A DNA stretch of 64,000 nucleotides from Sciurus carolinensis (taxonomy: Eukaryota; Chordata; Mammalia; Rodentia; Sciuridae), in assembly GCF_902686445.1 (NCBI RefSeq), contig NC_062215.1:28604750-28668749 (forward strand), written 5' to 3'. Below are positions 1-10,545 of the stretch, in pieces (position 1 is the first letter of the stretch; every line of letters starts with the position of its first letter). A program made the translations under genes and the position numbers. The notes under the pieces were generated by a model that worked only from the letters and a program-made list of their open reading frames with translations, was not told where the DNA came from and ran no database searches.

Positions 1-43
1 AGAAGTTTGAAATTATTTGAGATTTCCACGGTAGAAATGATCT

Positions 44-186
44 TGAGTAAAAGAGAAAGCTACATGACAGAGCACTTGCCTATCATGTGTGGGGCTCTGG
101 GTTCCATTCTTAACCCTGCATAAAAATAAAATAAAAGTAAAATATAAAATAAAATGGCATTCTGTCCATCTACAACTACAAAAAAA
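44..186 (+). mobile_element. ID-like SINE with extended A-rich 3' tail
   Basis: This is a tRNA-Ala-derived ID-type SINE. The body holds the recognisable block gagcacttgcctatcatgtg followed by a degraded B-box region (ctgggttccatt). After the A-rich stretch comes the extra tail tgtccatctacaacta and more A's. The same tail occurs on the opposite strand at about 38.28 kb behind another ID body, so it belongs to the subfamily and is not chance flank. The 5' part is diverged and the A box is poor, so the element is probably transcriptionally dead. Confidence 0.7.
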
Positions 187-699
187 GAAAGAGAAAGAAC
201 TGGAGGTGGTGTTGTTTCATAGGATAAGTGACATTTTCTTCTTGAAATTGATCAAAAGTCTCAAAGCATTAGAGCAGAGCGGGTCAGTGTACAGCTTCAT
301 TAATAGAAAGGTGAAACTCTTTTCTCCAATTGCTTTTAATTTCTCAAAAAACGAGGCCAATAATCAGGTTGAAGAATGGGAAAGGGGTCTTGGAAGTTTG
401 AGAAGAAGAAAGATGTGAAGTACTTATTTGAAAAGGTGAGGGGTGAATGTAATCTAGAAGGGTGGCAAGATCATGGGTAGTGAGGTAGCTGGGTAGGAGG
501 ATGGACCCATTTGCAAGAAATGGTGTGAGTTCAAGAGGAAACCGGCAAATAGAATTGCTTGGCGCAACGCAAAATTCATGATTGCTTATGCAGCGCTTCC
601 ACGAAATCCTTAAGTCCCTCGTCTCGGGAAATAACACCATAATATAAACAATCATTCACGCTGAAGACTCAAGAATCTGCTCTTTCCTTTCCGCTCTTC
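187..699. other. Non-repetitive stretch, no gene seen
   Basis: AT-rich sequence between the ID element and the L2 fossil. Short open frames occur on both strands but show no recognisable protein motif and no splice context I could defend. Confidence 0.5.
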
Positions 700-1194
700 A
701 TGTCTAATCTGTCAGCAATTCCTGTGGGCTTTGTCCTAAAAATATATCAGAAATCTGACCATGTTTTCCAACCTGCACTTTTCCTCCGCTCAGATAAAGT
801 CTCTGTCTTCTCTCGCCTGGTTTATTAGGAAAATATCCTGGTTCTCCTAATTCCTTGCTGGGCCACAGAGAAACTAGAGGAAGAGCTGAGTTTACACAAT
901 TGAGATGAGACCGTTCTGTAGAGCTCAACATTTTACAATTTTTTTCTACAACACATAGACAAGAATGAAACGTCTTACAGTGGATTTTAAGACCGTCCAT
1001 TGTTCCCTTTATGTGTACCCCTCCAAACGCATCTTCTCTCAGCCCTTTCTGCCGGCTTTATTGTAGCCACCCTGGCCTTCACACACCTCCCTAACACCAT
1101 GAGTTCAGTTCACCCTCAAGGCCTTACTGTTTGCTGTTCTATTTGCCTAGAATACATTCCCCTGAAAAATACCTCCTCAAATAAACCTCCTCTG

Positions 1195-1405
1195 CCCAGG
1201 CATGGAGGTGCACGACCGTAATCCCAATGGCTTGAGAGGCTGAGGCAAGAGGATGGCGAGTTCAAACCCAGAATCAGCAAAAGCGAGGCGCAAAGCAATT
1301 CCGAGAGACCCCGTCTCTAAATAAAATACAAATAGGGCTGGTGATGTGGCTCAGGGGTTGAGTATCCCTGAGTTCAATCCCTGGTACGCCTCCAAAAAAA
1401 TAAAA
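1195..1405 (+). mobile_element. MEN (B1-ID dimer) SINE inserted in L2
   Basis: The left half is B1-like (gcccaggcatggaggtgc, then gaggctgaggcaagaggat). The right half from about 1335 is ID-like (gggctggtgatgtggctcag, then gagttcaatccctgg) and ends in an A-rich tail. Imperfect target-site copies flank it: aaacctcctctg at 1183-1194 and aaaccttctctg at 1406-1417. The dimer architecture is characteristic of squirrels, and the element disrupts the older L2. Confidence 0.85.
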
Positions 1406-1559
1406 AAACCTTCTCTGATCTAAAACAGACAATTCACACCCAAATCTCTGTCCTTTGACTTTAATTTTCTTTAGAGTGCTTATCAATATATGAAATTGAC
1501 ATCATTTGAACTTTCTTGTTAAAGATTAATGTCCCCCAATAAAATGTAACACAATAAGG

Positions 1560-1791
1560 ATTTTTTTTTTTCCATCACCGTAACCCCTTTTATTACTGGA
1601 CACAAAAGCAATTTTATACATGAATTTATTCTAATATATATCTTTTTTGTGTATTTTATACAGAACCAGGCTAGTGAAAAAACTGAAATGAAATCTAAAT
1701 TCTCCTCATTTCCTCTAATTATATGCCAGGGGCAGATTATCACGGTTGTAATTATGTATGCAATTATTCTTTATGTGCTGTTTGTAAAAAC
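1560..1791 (-). pseudogene. Retrocopy of an unidentified polyadenylated RNA (3' fragment)
   Basis: On the + strand this segment begins with eleven T's (1561-1571). About 17 bases further in is TTTATT (1589-1594), which reads AATAAA on the minus strand at a proper distance from the poly(A). It sits exactly where an otherwise continuous L2 is broken, between imperfect flanking repeats cacaataagg (1550-1559) and cacaagggca (1792-1801). Together these suggest L1-mediated insertion, in minus orientation, of the 3' end of a polyadenylated transcript. I do not recognise the roughly 220-base body. It could be a 3' UTR piece of a processed pseudogene or an unfamiliar SINE. Confidence 0.5.
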
Positions 1792-1912
1792 CACAAGGGC
1801 AAGAGACCTGCCAATTTTGTTCACTGATACATCATCCTTACTTTTCACAATTCCTGAAATGTAGTATGTGCTTAATAAATATTTATTGAATACATGAATG
1901 AATAAATTCAAG

Positions 1913-3425
1913 ATCGCGTAAATGAAAAATGGATACTTCTCAATTTGTAGGGAAACGAGAAATCTGAATAACTTCCCTAACCCTCTCTACAGAGCTGGAC
2001 TTGGCTCTCTTAAAGCTAGCTATGAATATACTGCCCTCTTATGGTCCACCTCAGACTCAATTAGGAAAAAAAAAATATAGACTGAATCCTTACCTTTATT
2101 TTGTAAATTCGATCCCAAAGGGGTCTGTGCTCAAAGACAACAAAGTGACCAAAAGAACCAATAGGGGCATTTTAGACTTGTGGGTGAAATTCTCAATGTG
2201 ATGTATCAGGTAGTAAGGTTCTACATGACCAGACGATTGTAACGAAGCCTATTGTACTTATGGTTCAACCTGCATGATTTTTAAAATGTTTTCCAGATGA
2301 AGAATAAAAGGACCTTGACTTCAATATTCAATATTAAAGTTTCAATATTAAAGTTTCAATATAATGTAAGAAATCCCAAGGCACCTGGTTATCCTCAGAA
2401 CTCTGTTGGTTCAAAATCTTGGTTTGGTTTTCACACCCACGTCAGCATAGCCAGGAAGAATCAAATAGTCAATGCTACAAAGGTGACTTTTTAAAGAGCA
2501 TGGATGTACGTGAGTTCCGGGAGTGGGGTGAGGCTGACGGGGAGAGTGTGGAGTTTTGTGCGTTCTGAGTTCTGGACTTCTTTCCTCCAGGGGAAGTGGT
2601 GCCTTAGTTCTCTGCCTCCATTTCTCAGTCCAATAACGTGACCTGCATGAATGGTGGTCTCAGAAGGGAAAAGACCCAGAAAACAATGGTGGAAGCAGTC
2701 AATTTTGTAATTCAATCATTTGCATTTGTATCACACCTTTTTCTCTCTAAGTTCCTGGTTCTTGCCCAGAGTAGATCATTCCAGAGGAAAAGGTCAGTTT
2801 GTTTTTGACATCATTGGCATCTGCATCTTTGGTACCTCTCTCTCCCTAAGAAATAACCTGCCTCTTCTTGCCTTCGGCTCCCTGTAAACCCTTCCTTTCC
2901 TTCCCCACACCACAAATAAGATAATTGCAGTACTTCTGAATATGATGAATATCTGCTGGTCCAGATATTTGTCTGAGGCTGATGCCCTGCTTCATCTGAA
3001 AGTATGAATTAAGGGGCAGAAATGATATAATATATACAGAACTTGTATAACTCACTAGAAGTGCAGGTTTTTGAGTTTTAATGAGCTGACCATAGGAAAC
3101 ACAAGTTCTGAGACTGAGATCAGGGATCATGACTTTAGCATGCACTCTGGGTGACAGATATTCCAAGATATTTTCCATTCTATTTATTACTTGTTTATAT
3201 ATATTGAATTTATGAACTATTTTAAACATTCAAAAGCCAGAAAATAATTAAAAGTACCTGTTCATCTATTGTGATGTAGTACAAGTCAGTTTTTTTTTTT
3301 TTGCCATGTATGGATTGTATAAAATTTGTAGGTATTACAGGTACATATAAAACCTTGCACATTTTATGATATTTCTTTTCTCCCTAGAGCAAACCAATAC
3401 CCAAAGTTCTAATATGCTTTATAAG
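1913..3425. other. Mostly unassigned sequence, no gene seen
   Basis: No repeat family or protein motif was recognised with confidence. A short tandem of a 14-base unit (ttcaatattaaagt) lies near 2327-2361, and a T tract of about 13 lies at 3290-3302. A 127-codon open frame on the minus strand (2846-3229) has no recognisable domain and no exon evidence. Confidence 0.45.
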
Positions 3426-3429
3426 TATT

Positions 3430-5560
3430 TCCTTTTTAAAGTTTTTTTCAAGTGTAATGCCATACAAAAAAATCCAGAAAATTAGTATGGAGTTCAATGC
3501 ATTTCACAACAGTCTCTTCTGCAACCAGCACATAGACGGAGATACAGAACATCAGGAGCAGCTCCCAGATTCTGTTGTCCCAACTGATAACTTGAGGTTG
3601 TTTTTACTCCCAAGTTCTTCCTCGGAGGGTCTTAAACTCTATTCTTAAATTCTACCTACCTTGGATCCTCTATTATGTCTTTACAAGATTCTGTGTGTGT
3701 GAGTAATAAACTGTAGTTTTTGAGCGGTTTTGGGTTTGTCGATGAATTAATAGGAAAGTATAAAGTATGTAGTTCCCTTGTACCTCCCACTGGAGTTTCT
3801 TCTATTGTTAGCATTTTGCATTAGTGTAGTACTTGTGCTACCATTAAGGAGCAGATATAGATATATTAGTATTAGAAAAAGTCTATCATTACATAGGTTT
3901 CACTTTTTGTGTTAAATTTCTGGTTTTGATAAATGAGTGTTGATACGCACACACCTTTGCACTACCCTACCCACAGTTTCACTACCCACAAATCCACTGT
4001 GATTCACCTGTTCCTCCCTCCCTCCCTTCCTACTAGCCTCTGGTAATCACTGATCTTTTTACCATCTCCATGGTTTTCCCTTTTTTCAGGAGGTCATATA
4101 GATGAAATGATACAATGTAACCTTTACAGACAAGCATTTAAGTTTCTTAGTGTCTTCTTGTGGTTGGATCAAACCACTTGATTATTCATCAAATGAATAA
4201 TGCTCTGTGGTATAATGTAGCAGAATTTGTTCACCTGACCACTCTTTGAACATTTTGCTTTCTTCCAAGTTTTGGCCATTATCAATATGGCTGCTATAAA
4301 CACTCATGTGTAGTTTTTGGTCGTGACGTAATAAGTTTTCAACACAATTAGAGAAATACCAAGATATAAAGATTGCTGGATCACATGTTAGGAGGAGGCT
4401 GGATTTTGCAAGATACTGACAAACTCCCCCAGTGATAATGGGATTGTTCTCTATCAGTGACTGAGACTTGCTCTTTCCCCACATCCTCACCAGGAGCTAT
4501 GTTTTCATTTTTGCTCTCTGAGCAGATGTTTAGTAGATTCTCATTGTTGTTACTTAGTTGAAGTTTCCTGGTCATGTATGATATTAGGCACCTTTTCATA
4601 TGCTTGCTACCTTATAACAAGCTTTATCTTTAACTGTCTGAATCTTACACCCAGTTTTAATTGGGTTGAGTTCTTGGGTATTTTTAGTCACTAATCCTTC
4701 CTCAGATAATTCTTTTGCAAATTATTTCTTCCAATTTGTGAATTTTTTTAATTCTCTTCTCAGTGTCTTTCCATAGAGCAGATGTTTTTCATTTTAATGA
4801 AACCCAACTTCTCAAATTATTTTCTTTCATAGATTATGCTTCAATGTTGTATTTAAGAAGATACTGCCAAGAATAAGTTGCCTAGATTTTCTCCTATTTA
4901 CTCTTTAGGACTTTTCTAGTCTGGCATTTTGCATTTAGGTCTGTGTTCCATTTTGAGTTAAATTTTGTGAAGTGTGTAACGTTCAAGTGTAGATCCTTCT
5001 TTCCTTCCTTCCTCCCTGCTTATGAATGTCCAGTTGTTCTAGCACCATTTGTTGAAAGACTAACCCTTCTCAAATTAATTGCCTTGGTTGCTTTGTCAAA
5101 AATCAGATGACTATTTGTGTGGGTCTGTTTCTGTGTTCTCTGTTGAGTTCCTCTGATCTGTTTTTCTTTCCATCAATAGGACTTTGTCTTGGTTACTGTA
5201 GTGCTAGGTCAGGTAGTTTGAGTGCTCTGACTTGGTTCTCTGCTGACACTGTGTTGGCTATTCTGGATCCTCTCCTTCCCATATAAACTGTGGAATCATT
5301 TGGTCAATATCTACAAAAATGACTTGCTATGAGTTTATTGAGATTGTATTGAATCCATAAATCAAGTCTGGAAAATCTGGCACATTAATATTGAGCATTC
5401 CTCACTAGGAACAAAGACTATCTCTCATTTATTTAGAGTCTCAATTTCTCTCAGTTCTTTTAATCAACTTCTTTGATTGTCTTCAGTAGGTCATGATCAT
5501 TGGACCATCCCAACATTTTCCATGATAGCTGCAAACTAGTACTTTTCCCCTCTGAATGAT
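3430..5560 (-). mobile_element. Old antisense L1 (L1ME-like) 3' UTR and ORF2 tail
   Basis: The + strand shows the antisense landmarks of ancient L1 3' regions in order: 'gcaaccagcacatagac' (3' UTR), 'ggtaatcactgatcttttt', 'tggctgctataaacactcat', then 'caccatttgttgaaagact' and 'gactatttgtgtgggtctgtt' further into ORF2. The minus strand is riddled with stops, so no ORF2 peptide survives. The 3430-3650 and 3720-5560 parts may be one element or two neighbouring old copies. Confidence 0.75.
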
Positions 5561-5699
5561 ACTTCTGGTCTCTAAAGCTTGAGATTCACAGTGATGCAAA
5601 AATACATCTGGGTTTAATATGAAGAACGACATTTCAAGGAAGAGCTTAAATAAAGTGTAGAACATGAAATCAAATACCCTACAGCTGCAAGGCATGAGC

Positions 5700-5880
5700 T
5701 CAAGTTCTTGATCTAAAATTTGTTATAAATCTTGGGCCAATTATTTGATGCTTGTTCCTTAGTGTATGCCCTGAGGATATAAGCATGATCAATTTCATAT
5801 ATTTTGATGAGGATTAAATGGCATAGGGTATGCAAATTGCTTGATGAATAATAGAAAGTGTTCAAAATATTGTCTTTGAA
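5700..5880 (+). mobile_element. MIR SINE (diverged)
   Basis: The order matches a sense MIR 3' half: a 'cttgggccaattatttgatg' core, a 'gatgaggattaaatggcata' block, then 'gcaaattgcttgatgaataatag'. MIRs are ancient tRNA-derived SINEs shared by all mammals. Confidence 0.6.
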
Positions 5881-6820
5881 TGCTTTGTACTTTATTATTG
5901 ATTGTAAAATATGTGGTCTTTCGATAAGTCAAGTATGAATAAACAAATGGGGAATATTCACAAGCAGCACACCTTGCCCCAAGAAATATCATCCCAGGAA
6001 TGCAGAAACTGCCATTCTTTGATGCCAAGGAGGATTCCCCACAAACATCTCAACCAGACATGTGCTCATTTCAGGATGTCAACTACTCCTAAAACTACTT
6101 GTAATCCCAAAGAAAACTTTTTACTTCCCACCATTTCTCAAGACGATCCACCTCCTTATCTTGAAAAATTGGGAAGTAGATCAATTTCCATTTCTGTCAT
6201 CAAGCTAAAAAACATAATAATCCATGTCTGTCCCCACCTGTTCAGTTTCCAATGCTGGCAAAAATGTTTTGCCTCAGAAATGTCTGAATATTTTCCCAAT
6301 TTGTTAAATCCACTGCTTTAACTTAGACTACTCTCCTATTGGACCTATTAGTTTTCTAGTAGCGCTGGCTTTTATATCTCCTCCTTTACAAAATGTGTTT
6401 TTACTGTTGCTAAATGGAGATTTATATTTATATGAAACATAAACCTAAGTATTTTACTCTTCACATAACTGTCTCCTACTGTTTATATCATATTGTTTTT
6501 CGTGTATCCTGTGTCTGAATTATCAGGTGTCAGTCACAGAGTGGTCCTGTCTGGTTCCAGCCCAGCACAGTGGGTAACTTATCTGCACTGAAGTGCTGAC
6601 ATTTTCCCATTCCAGGAAATGTCTCAGTAGCATGGCAATTGATCTGTCTCCACACGCTGAATCAGACTCTGTTGGTAGATTCACAAAACTACATTTAGAC
6701 AGCAACTGGCAGTAATTTTTATTCACAAAAATGTGTTAGACATCCACTGACTTAAAAGTATATAAGTTTTTTACATGATATAGAATATGGATATGTTTTA
6801 TTGCATATTTGATTGTTAAT
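5881..6820. other. Unassigned stretch, no gene seen
   Basis: Contains a 136-codon open frame (5911-6321, +) beginning MWSFDKSSMNKQ. I recognise no domain, signal peptide or membrane segment in it. With no exon or promoter evidence I treat it as chance. Confidence 0.4.
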
Positions 6821-6821
6821 T

Positions 6822-6998
6822 GTACTTGGGATTGAATATAGGGGCACTTTACCACTGAGCTACATCCCCAGTGCTTTTTTATTTTGAGACAGAGTCTTGC
6901 TAGTTTGGTAAGAATCTTGCTAAGTTGCTGAGGCTGGCCTTAAATTTGCCATCCTCCTGCCTCAGCCTCCTGAGTCTCTGGGATTATAGATGTGAACA
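6822..6998 (-). mobile_element. MEN (B1-ID dimer) SINE, antisense
   Basis: Read on the minus strand, the B1-like half (cctgcctcagcctcctgag on +) precedes an ID half (accactgagctacatcccca on +). The B-box region is degraded and the A tail is nearly lost, which suggests an older copy. Confidence 0.75.
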
Positions 6999-7124
6999 AT
7001 AATTTGCTTTTTAACATTTTCTCTTGTGCACACACACAAAAATGTTACTCCCTTGGTATCAAAAGCACTGCATTATTTTTTAACCCTCCAAATTTGAATC
7101 TCATTTTGTTGAATAAATATGTGA

Positions 7125-7200
7125 ATACAGTGTCTAATTAGTGTGTATATATATATATATTCACACATACACAAACACATTATATGTATATATGTTACAT
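7125..7200. repeat. TA/CA-rich simple sequence
   Basis: A (TA)n run of about nine units after 7150 is followed by interrupted CA and TA patches. No other structure is evident. Confidence 0.6.
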
Positions 7201-7229
7201 ATTATAGAGTAAATTTACATATTAAAGGT

Positions 7230-7375
7230 ATGTATCAATCTGAATATTAAAGCAACAAAATCTGGGTATTTATTTTGGCATGTACTAATCAGTTTAATTG
7301 GTTCCTTAGTTTTATTCATTTGTCTCTAAATTTGTATCATTAGGTTTTTTTTTTCTGAAAATTGTAATTTTCTGT
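7230..7375 (+). repeat. Diverged intra-window duplicate, copy A
   Basis: Shares an ordered set of words with 8318-8455, including the exact run atcagtttaattggtt, 'attgtctctaaa'-like text and the flanking 'gtatttattttgg'. By eye they agree at roughly three quarters of positions. It may be a local duplication or two copies of an unnamed old repeat. Confidence 0.5.
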
Positions 7376-7755
7376 GTGTGTATATAAAACAAATATATAA
7401 ATATAACAAATCTAAAATTTGGTTCTTTTCCTCATTCATAGTCTTGGCTTTATATTTCCACAAGAAAGATTTGGGTGGATTATATTTTAGGACATGGCTA
7501 AAAATATTTTAAATCCTCTAGCGAGTCCTTAATGCATGTTTATTTTAAGATTTTTCTCCTAAGACATTTGCTTATAAGCTATGTATTGGTTTTTCAAAAA
7601 TAATTTGAGGATTTTGGAACCAAAAGCAGTGATTAATCTCAATCTAATTTCAGCAATGTGTTCATGGTAGTTTAGACATTAGTCATTTTCCTATAACACA
7701 TAGTGTGTCCATGGGCAGTAACAGTGAATAACATGAATGAGTAAATGCTTCATAG

Positions 7756-7773
7756 GTTACCTAAAAAAAAAAA
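7756..7773. repeat. Poly(A) tract
   Basis: A run of about 17 A's. I could not attach a retroposon body or an AATAAA signal to it. Confidence 0.6.
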
Positions 7774-7830
7774 AAAAAATCATAAGTGAGTTTTAGGGCC
7801 ACGCATTTATTTAGCTGAACAGTTAACACA

Positions 7831-7839
<9 letters not shown>

Positions 7840-7879
<40 letters not shown>
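7840..7879. repeat. (GT)n microsatellite
   Basis: A nearly pure GT run of about 19 units. Confidence 0.9.
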
Positions 7880-8317
7880 GATTGTGTTGTGGGTACTATG
7901 ACTGCAATCTGACTATAACCTATACTTAGATACAATGGATGAGAAACACAGTCACAAAGAAACTCGTATTTCGCCAGGATTACAAGACTAAGTAAGCACC
8001 TGTATTTGATTCTGTTTCACAGGTAACACCTAGTTTCTTCCCATATTTAGTTCTAGTGACCGTGAAAAAGAATGGCAATCTGTCATTCACACTGGGACAC
8101 ATTTGAGAGTCAGAGCTACTAAGCACACACACCCTACTCAGGAATATACATATTCATTAAATATTTACTTACTGTGACAAAATGATATTGGTAAACTTTT
8201 TAAAATAGTTCTAAACAAAAATTATCCTAAGTAAAATTAGTCCTCAAACATATGTACAAATTGAGTTTCCAAATTATGCCTACATATCAATAATCTAAAA
8301 ATTAAAGATTAAATTAG

Positions 8318-8455
8318 TAATCTCAATAGGAAAGCACCATTAGTTGGATAGTTATTTTGATATATATTCATCAGTTTAATTGGTTCTTTTGCTTTATTGT
8401 CTCTAAAATGGTATCCTTTATTTTCTTTTACCTGAAAAGTGTTATATTTTCCTCT
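8318..8455 (+). repeat. Diverged intra-window duplicate, copy B
   Basis: Partner of 7230-7375, in the same orientation and about 1.08 kb apart. The best-conserved core is atcagtttaattggttc followed by tttattgtctctaaa. Confidence 0.5.
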
Positions 8456-9890
8456 CAAAATGACCTTACCATTTTAAGAAATTAGGACGTATATTTTGAT
8501 TAACCTCAAAGTTGCACTTTCATTGTTGTTCAATTCAATTGTATCTTTAATAGGCAATAATACTTGAATTCCCTTTCTAAAATGCTGAGATAGTTCATAA
8601 ATCAGAATATTTTGCAGAATGGAGAAGAGTCTCAATCCTAATATGTGTTTTGAACCATTTAAATATTTCAGCCTAAACAATTTTACATACTGTCTGTTGC
8701 CTCCCTTCAAGCACATGTCTTCTCCAAGTGCTTATAGGCAAATAGCTGATCATGTAAACTATATATCTAATATGTTGACTCACAAACATAAACTGCTACA
8801 AAATAATGTCTATTGATTTTTAAATAGATAATTTTATCCAAATGAAAATAGTAGCTCTATTAAAGAATCAAAATAATCCAAACTTCTTTCTATATATTGG
8901 GTTAATTCAAAGAATGGTTTTAGAACAGCAAAAGTAGTAGTAAAATTTATGCCTTTTGATCTATTGTTATTTAATTCATTCAGTTCTTTCCTCATATTTT
9001 TAAACTTAAGAAATTCTTGCTCTTTGAAAACTTTGTTTTCTGTGATTGGAATTGACTGAAAGTTTTAATAGCCAATATTTTTATTGTTATTTCTCACTGA
9101 ATACTTCTTGTTGTCTAATTATTTTGCTCCAAATGTTACCAAAACATTGAAGTGTAATTTATAAAACCACTTTATAGTATTGACTTGAAGAAGTAGTCAT
9201 TCGAAGGATCTGGCTCAAACATTCCAAAATCAATTCACTCTATGGTTAAAAAGAAAAAAATATATGTTTCTACCTGTCATGTGCAGTATTTCATTTGTTT
9301 GTTTTATTCAAAATAAATTTTCAGTACAAAACATGTGTAATTCAGCTATTTTTAATTCTGACTGTGACTAAACAAATACATGTTTGTACATTTAAACTAG
9401 CACAGACTATATTTCTATTTCCATTTCTATTTCCATTGGCATGATTGAACAATTACGTGTGAATCACAGCCTATTCCACCTATGTATTTGCTAATTTAAA
9501 AGTAAAATTTTACCCTGATTCTATGCTGTCACAAAATTTGCATCCAGATTGACCATGCATAAACAAAACTTAAAACTATTACCCTTTATTTTGGAATTTA
9601 AAGATTAATTGTACAACTACTCCCTAACATCTCATGTGTCAGTTTCAATAAAATGAAATATCTAAAGTCTGATTTTGGCTAATGAATTGAATTAGATTAA
9701 AAAAAAGAACCATTATGAAGTTAAAATATTCTCTATTTGAATCTTGTTTTTGATAAAAAGAAATGGCATAACTTGGTCAGGGAAGCAGGGTATGGGGAAT
9801 TACTCGGAAACTAAATCTAACAAATCATGCTATGTTCATGAATCCTGATTTTATGTATAATTATAATGCATGGATTAAAATAATAATGAT
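8456..9890. other. AT-rich unassigned stretch, no gene seen
   Basis: No convincing repeat or coding signal. A 12-base tandem (tatttctatttcca type) occurs near 9411-9437. Confidence 0.45.
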
Positions 9891-9894
9891 AAAT

Positions 9895-10075
9895 GTATCA
9901 GTAGAGTAGAGCAAGTGGATTTGGGGAAGGAGAAAGGGAGGGAAAGGTAAGATACTGAGGAATGAGATTGATCAAATTATGTGCATGTACAGATATGACA
10001 AAATAAATCCCACTATTATACATAATTATAAGGAACCAATACAACATAAAATGCTATGAAAGCAAAAAGTACACT
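9895..10075 (+). mobile_element. L1 3' UTR fragment (5'-truncated)
   Basis: The 'ggggaaggagaaagggaggg' purine block, then 'gaatgagattgatcaaatta' and 'aaataaatcccactattata', match the L1 3' UTR seen again at 37.0-37.1 kb in this window. Only the last 180 bases or so remain. Confidence 0.65.
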
Positions 10076-10545
10076 GGCAAATACATTGGCATAAGTTAGC
10101 TGTTTAAGGAATAAAATATGAAATTAATTCAGAGCAGTTGTTTGATCTAAGTGTAAAGTCATGCTTCAAAGAGTTATATATAAACACATTTTAGCAACTG
10201 CAAATGTTAAAACATTATTTCTTGAAGCAGCTGGCTTTAGGTAACTAAGAATGTTTGAAATATATGCTCCTATTTCAAGCAGTTTTGTTTCTTCTGCTCT
10301 CATATGCTGTGATTGACATTCCTATGAGCCATGGAAAATGGTAAATATTAATCAATATTTTGTACATATTGCAAATTATTCATTGTGTAATTTATTAAAA
10401 TAAAAATTCATTACTTACTTTTTCATTAAAAATAACTTTAATTTTCTAGCTTATTCTTCAGTTTATTACAAAATCAAAAATGATCACAAAGCAAAATATG
10501 AATTAGAAAGTTGTATAATTACAACTTTTAATATGAATTTTAAAC

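Larger units (their letters stand above)
700..1912 (+). mobile_element. Long L2 (LINE-2) 3' fossil, interrupted twice
   Basis: Three sense blocks follow the L2 3' region in order. The first (about 700-1193) has the 'aatctgaccatgtt', 'ctctcgcctgg' and 'ctgttctatttgcctagaata' landmarks of L2. The second (1418-1549) has 'gtcccccaataaaatgtaa', and the third (about 1792-1912) has the terminal 'gtgcttaataaatatttattgaa'. A MEN SINE splits blocks one and two, and a separate insertion splits blocks two and three. L2 is an ancient, inactive mammalian LINE. No intact reading frame survives. A piece this long and ordered is worth checking for conservation. Confidence 0.8.

Noticed and set aside
2846..3229. 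127-codon minus-strand frame
   Set aside because: No recognisable domain, no splice or promoter context, and a length compatible with chance in AT-rich DNA.
5911..6321. 136-codon + frame with several Cys/His residues, considered as a zinc-finger remnant
   Set aside because: The Cys and His spacing does not form any C2H2 or other standard zinc-binding pattern.
7756..7773. Poly(A) tract considered as the end of a processed pseudogene
   Set aside because: No AATAAA at the right distance, no recognisable body and no target copies found.
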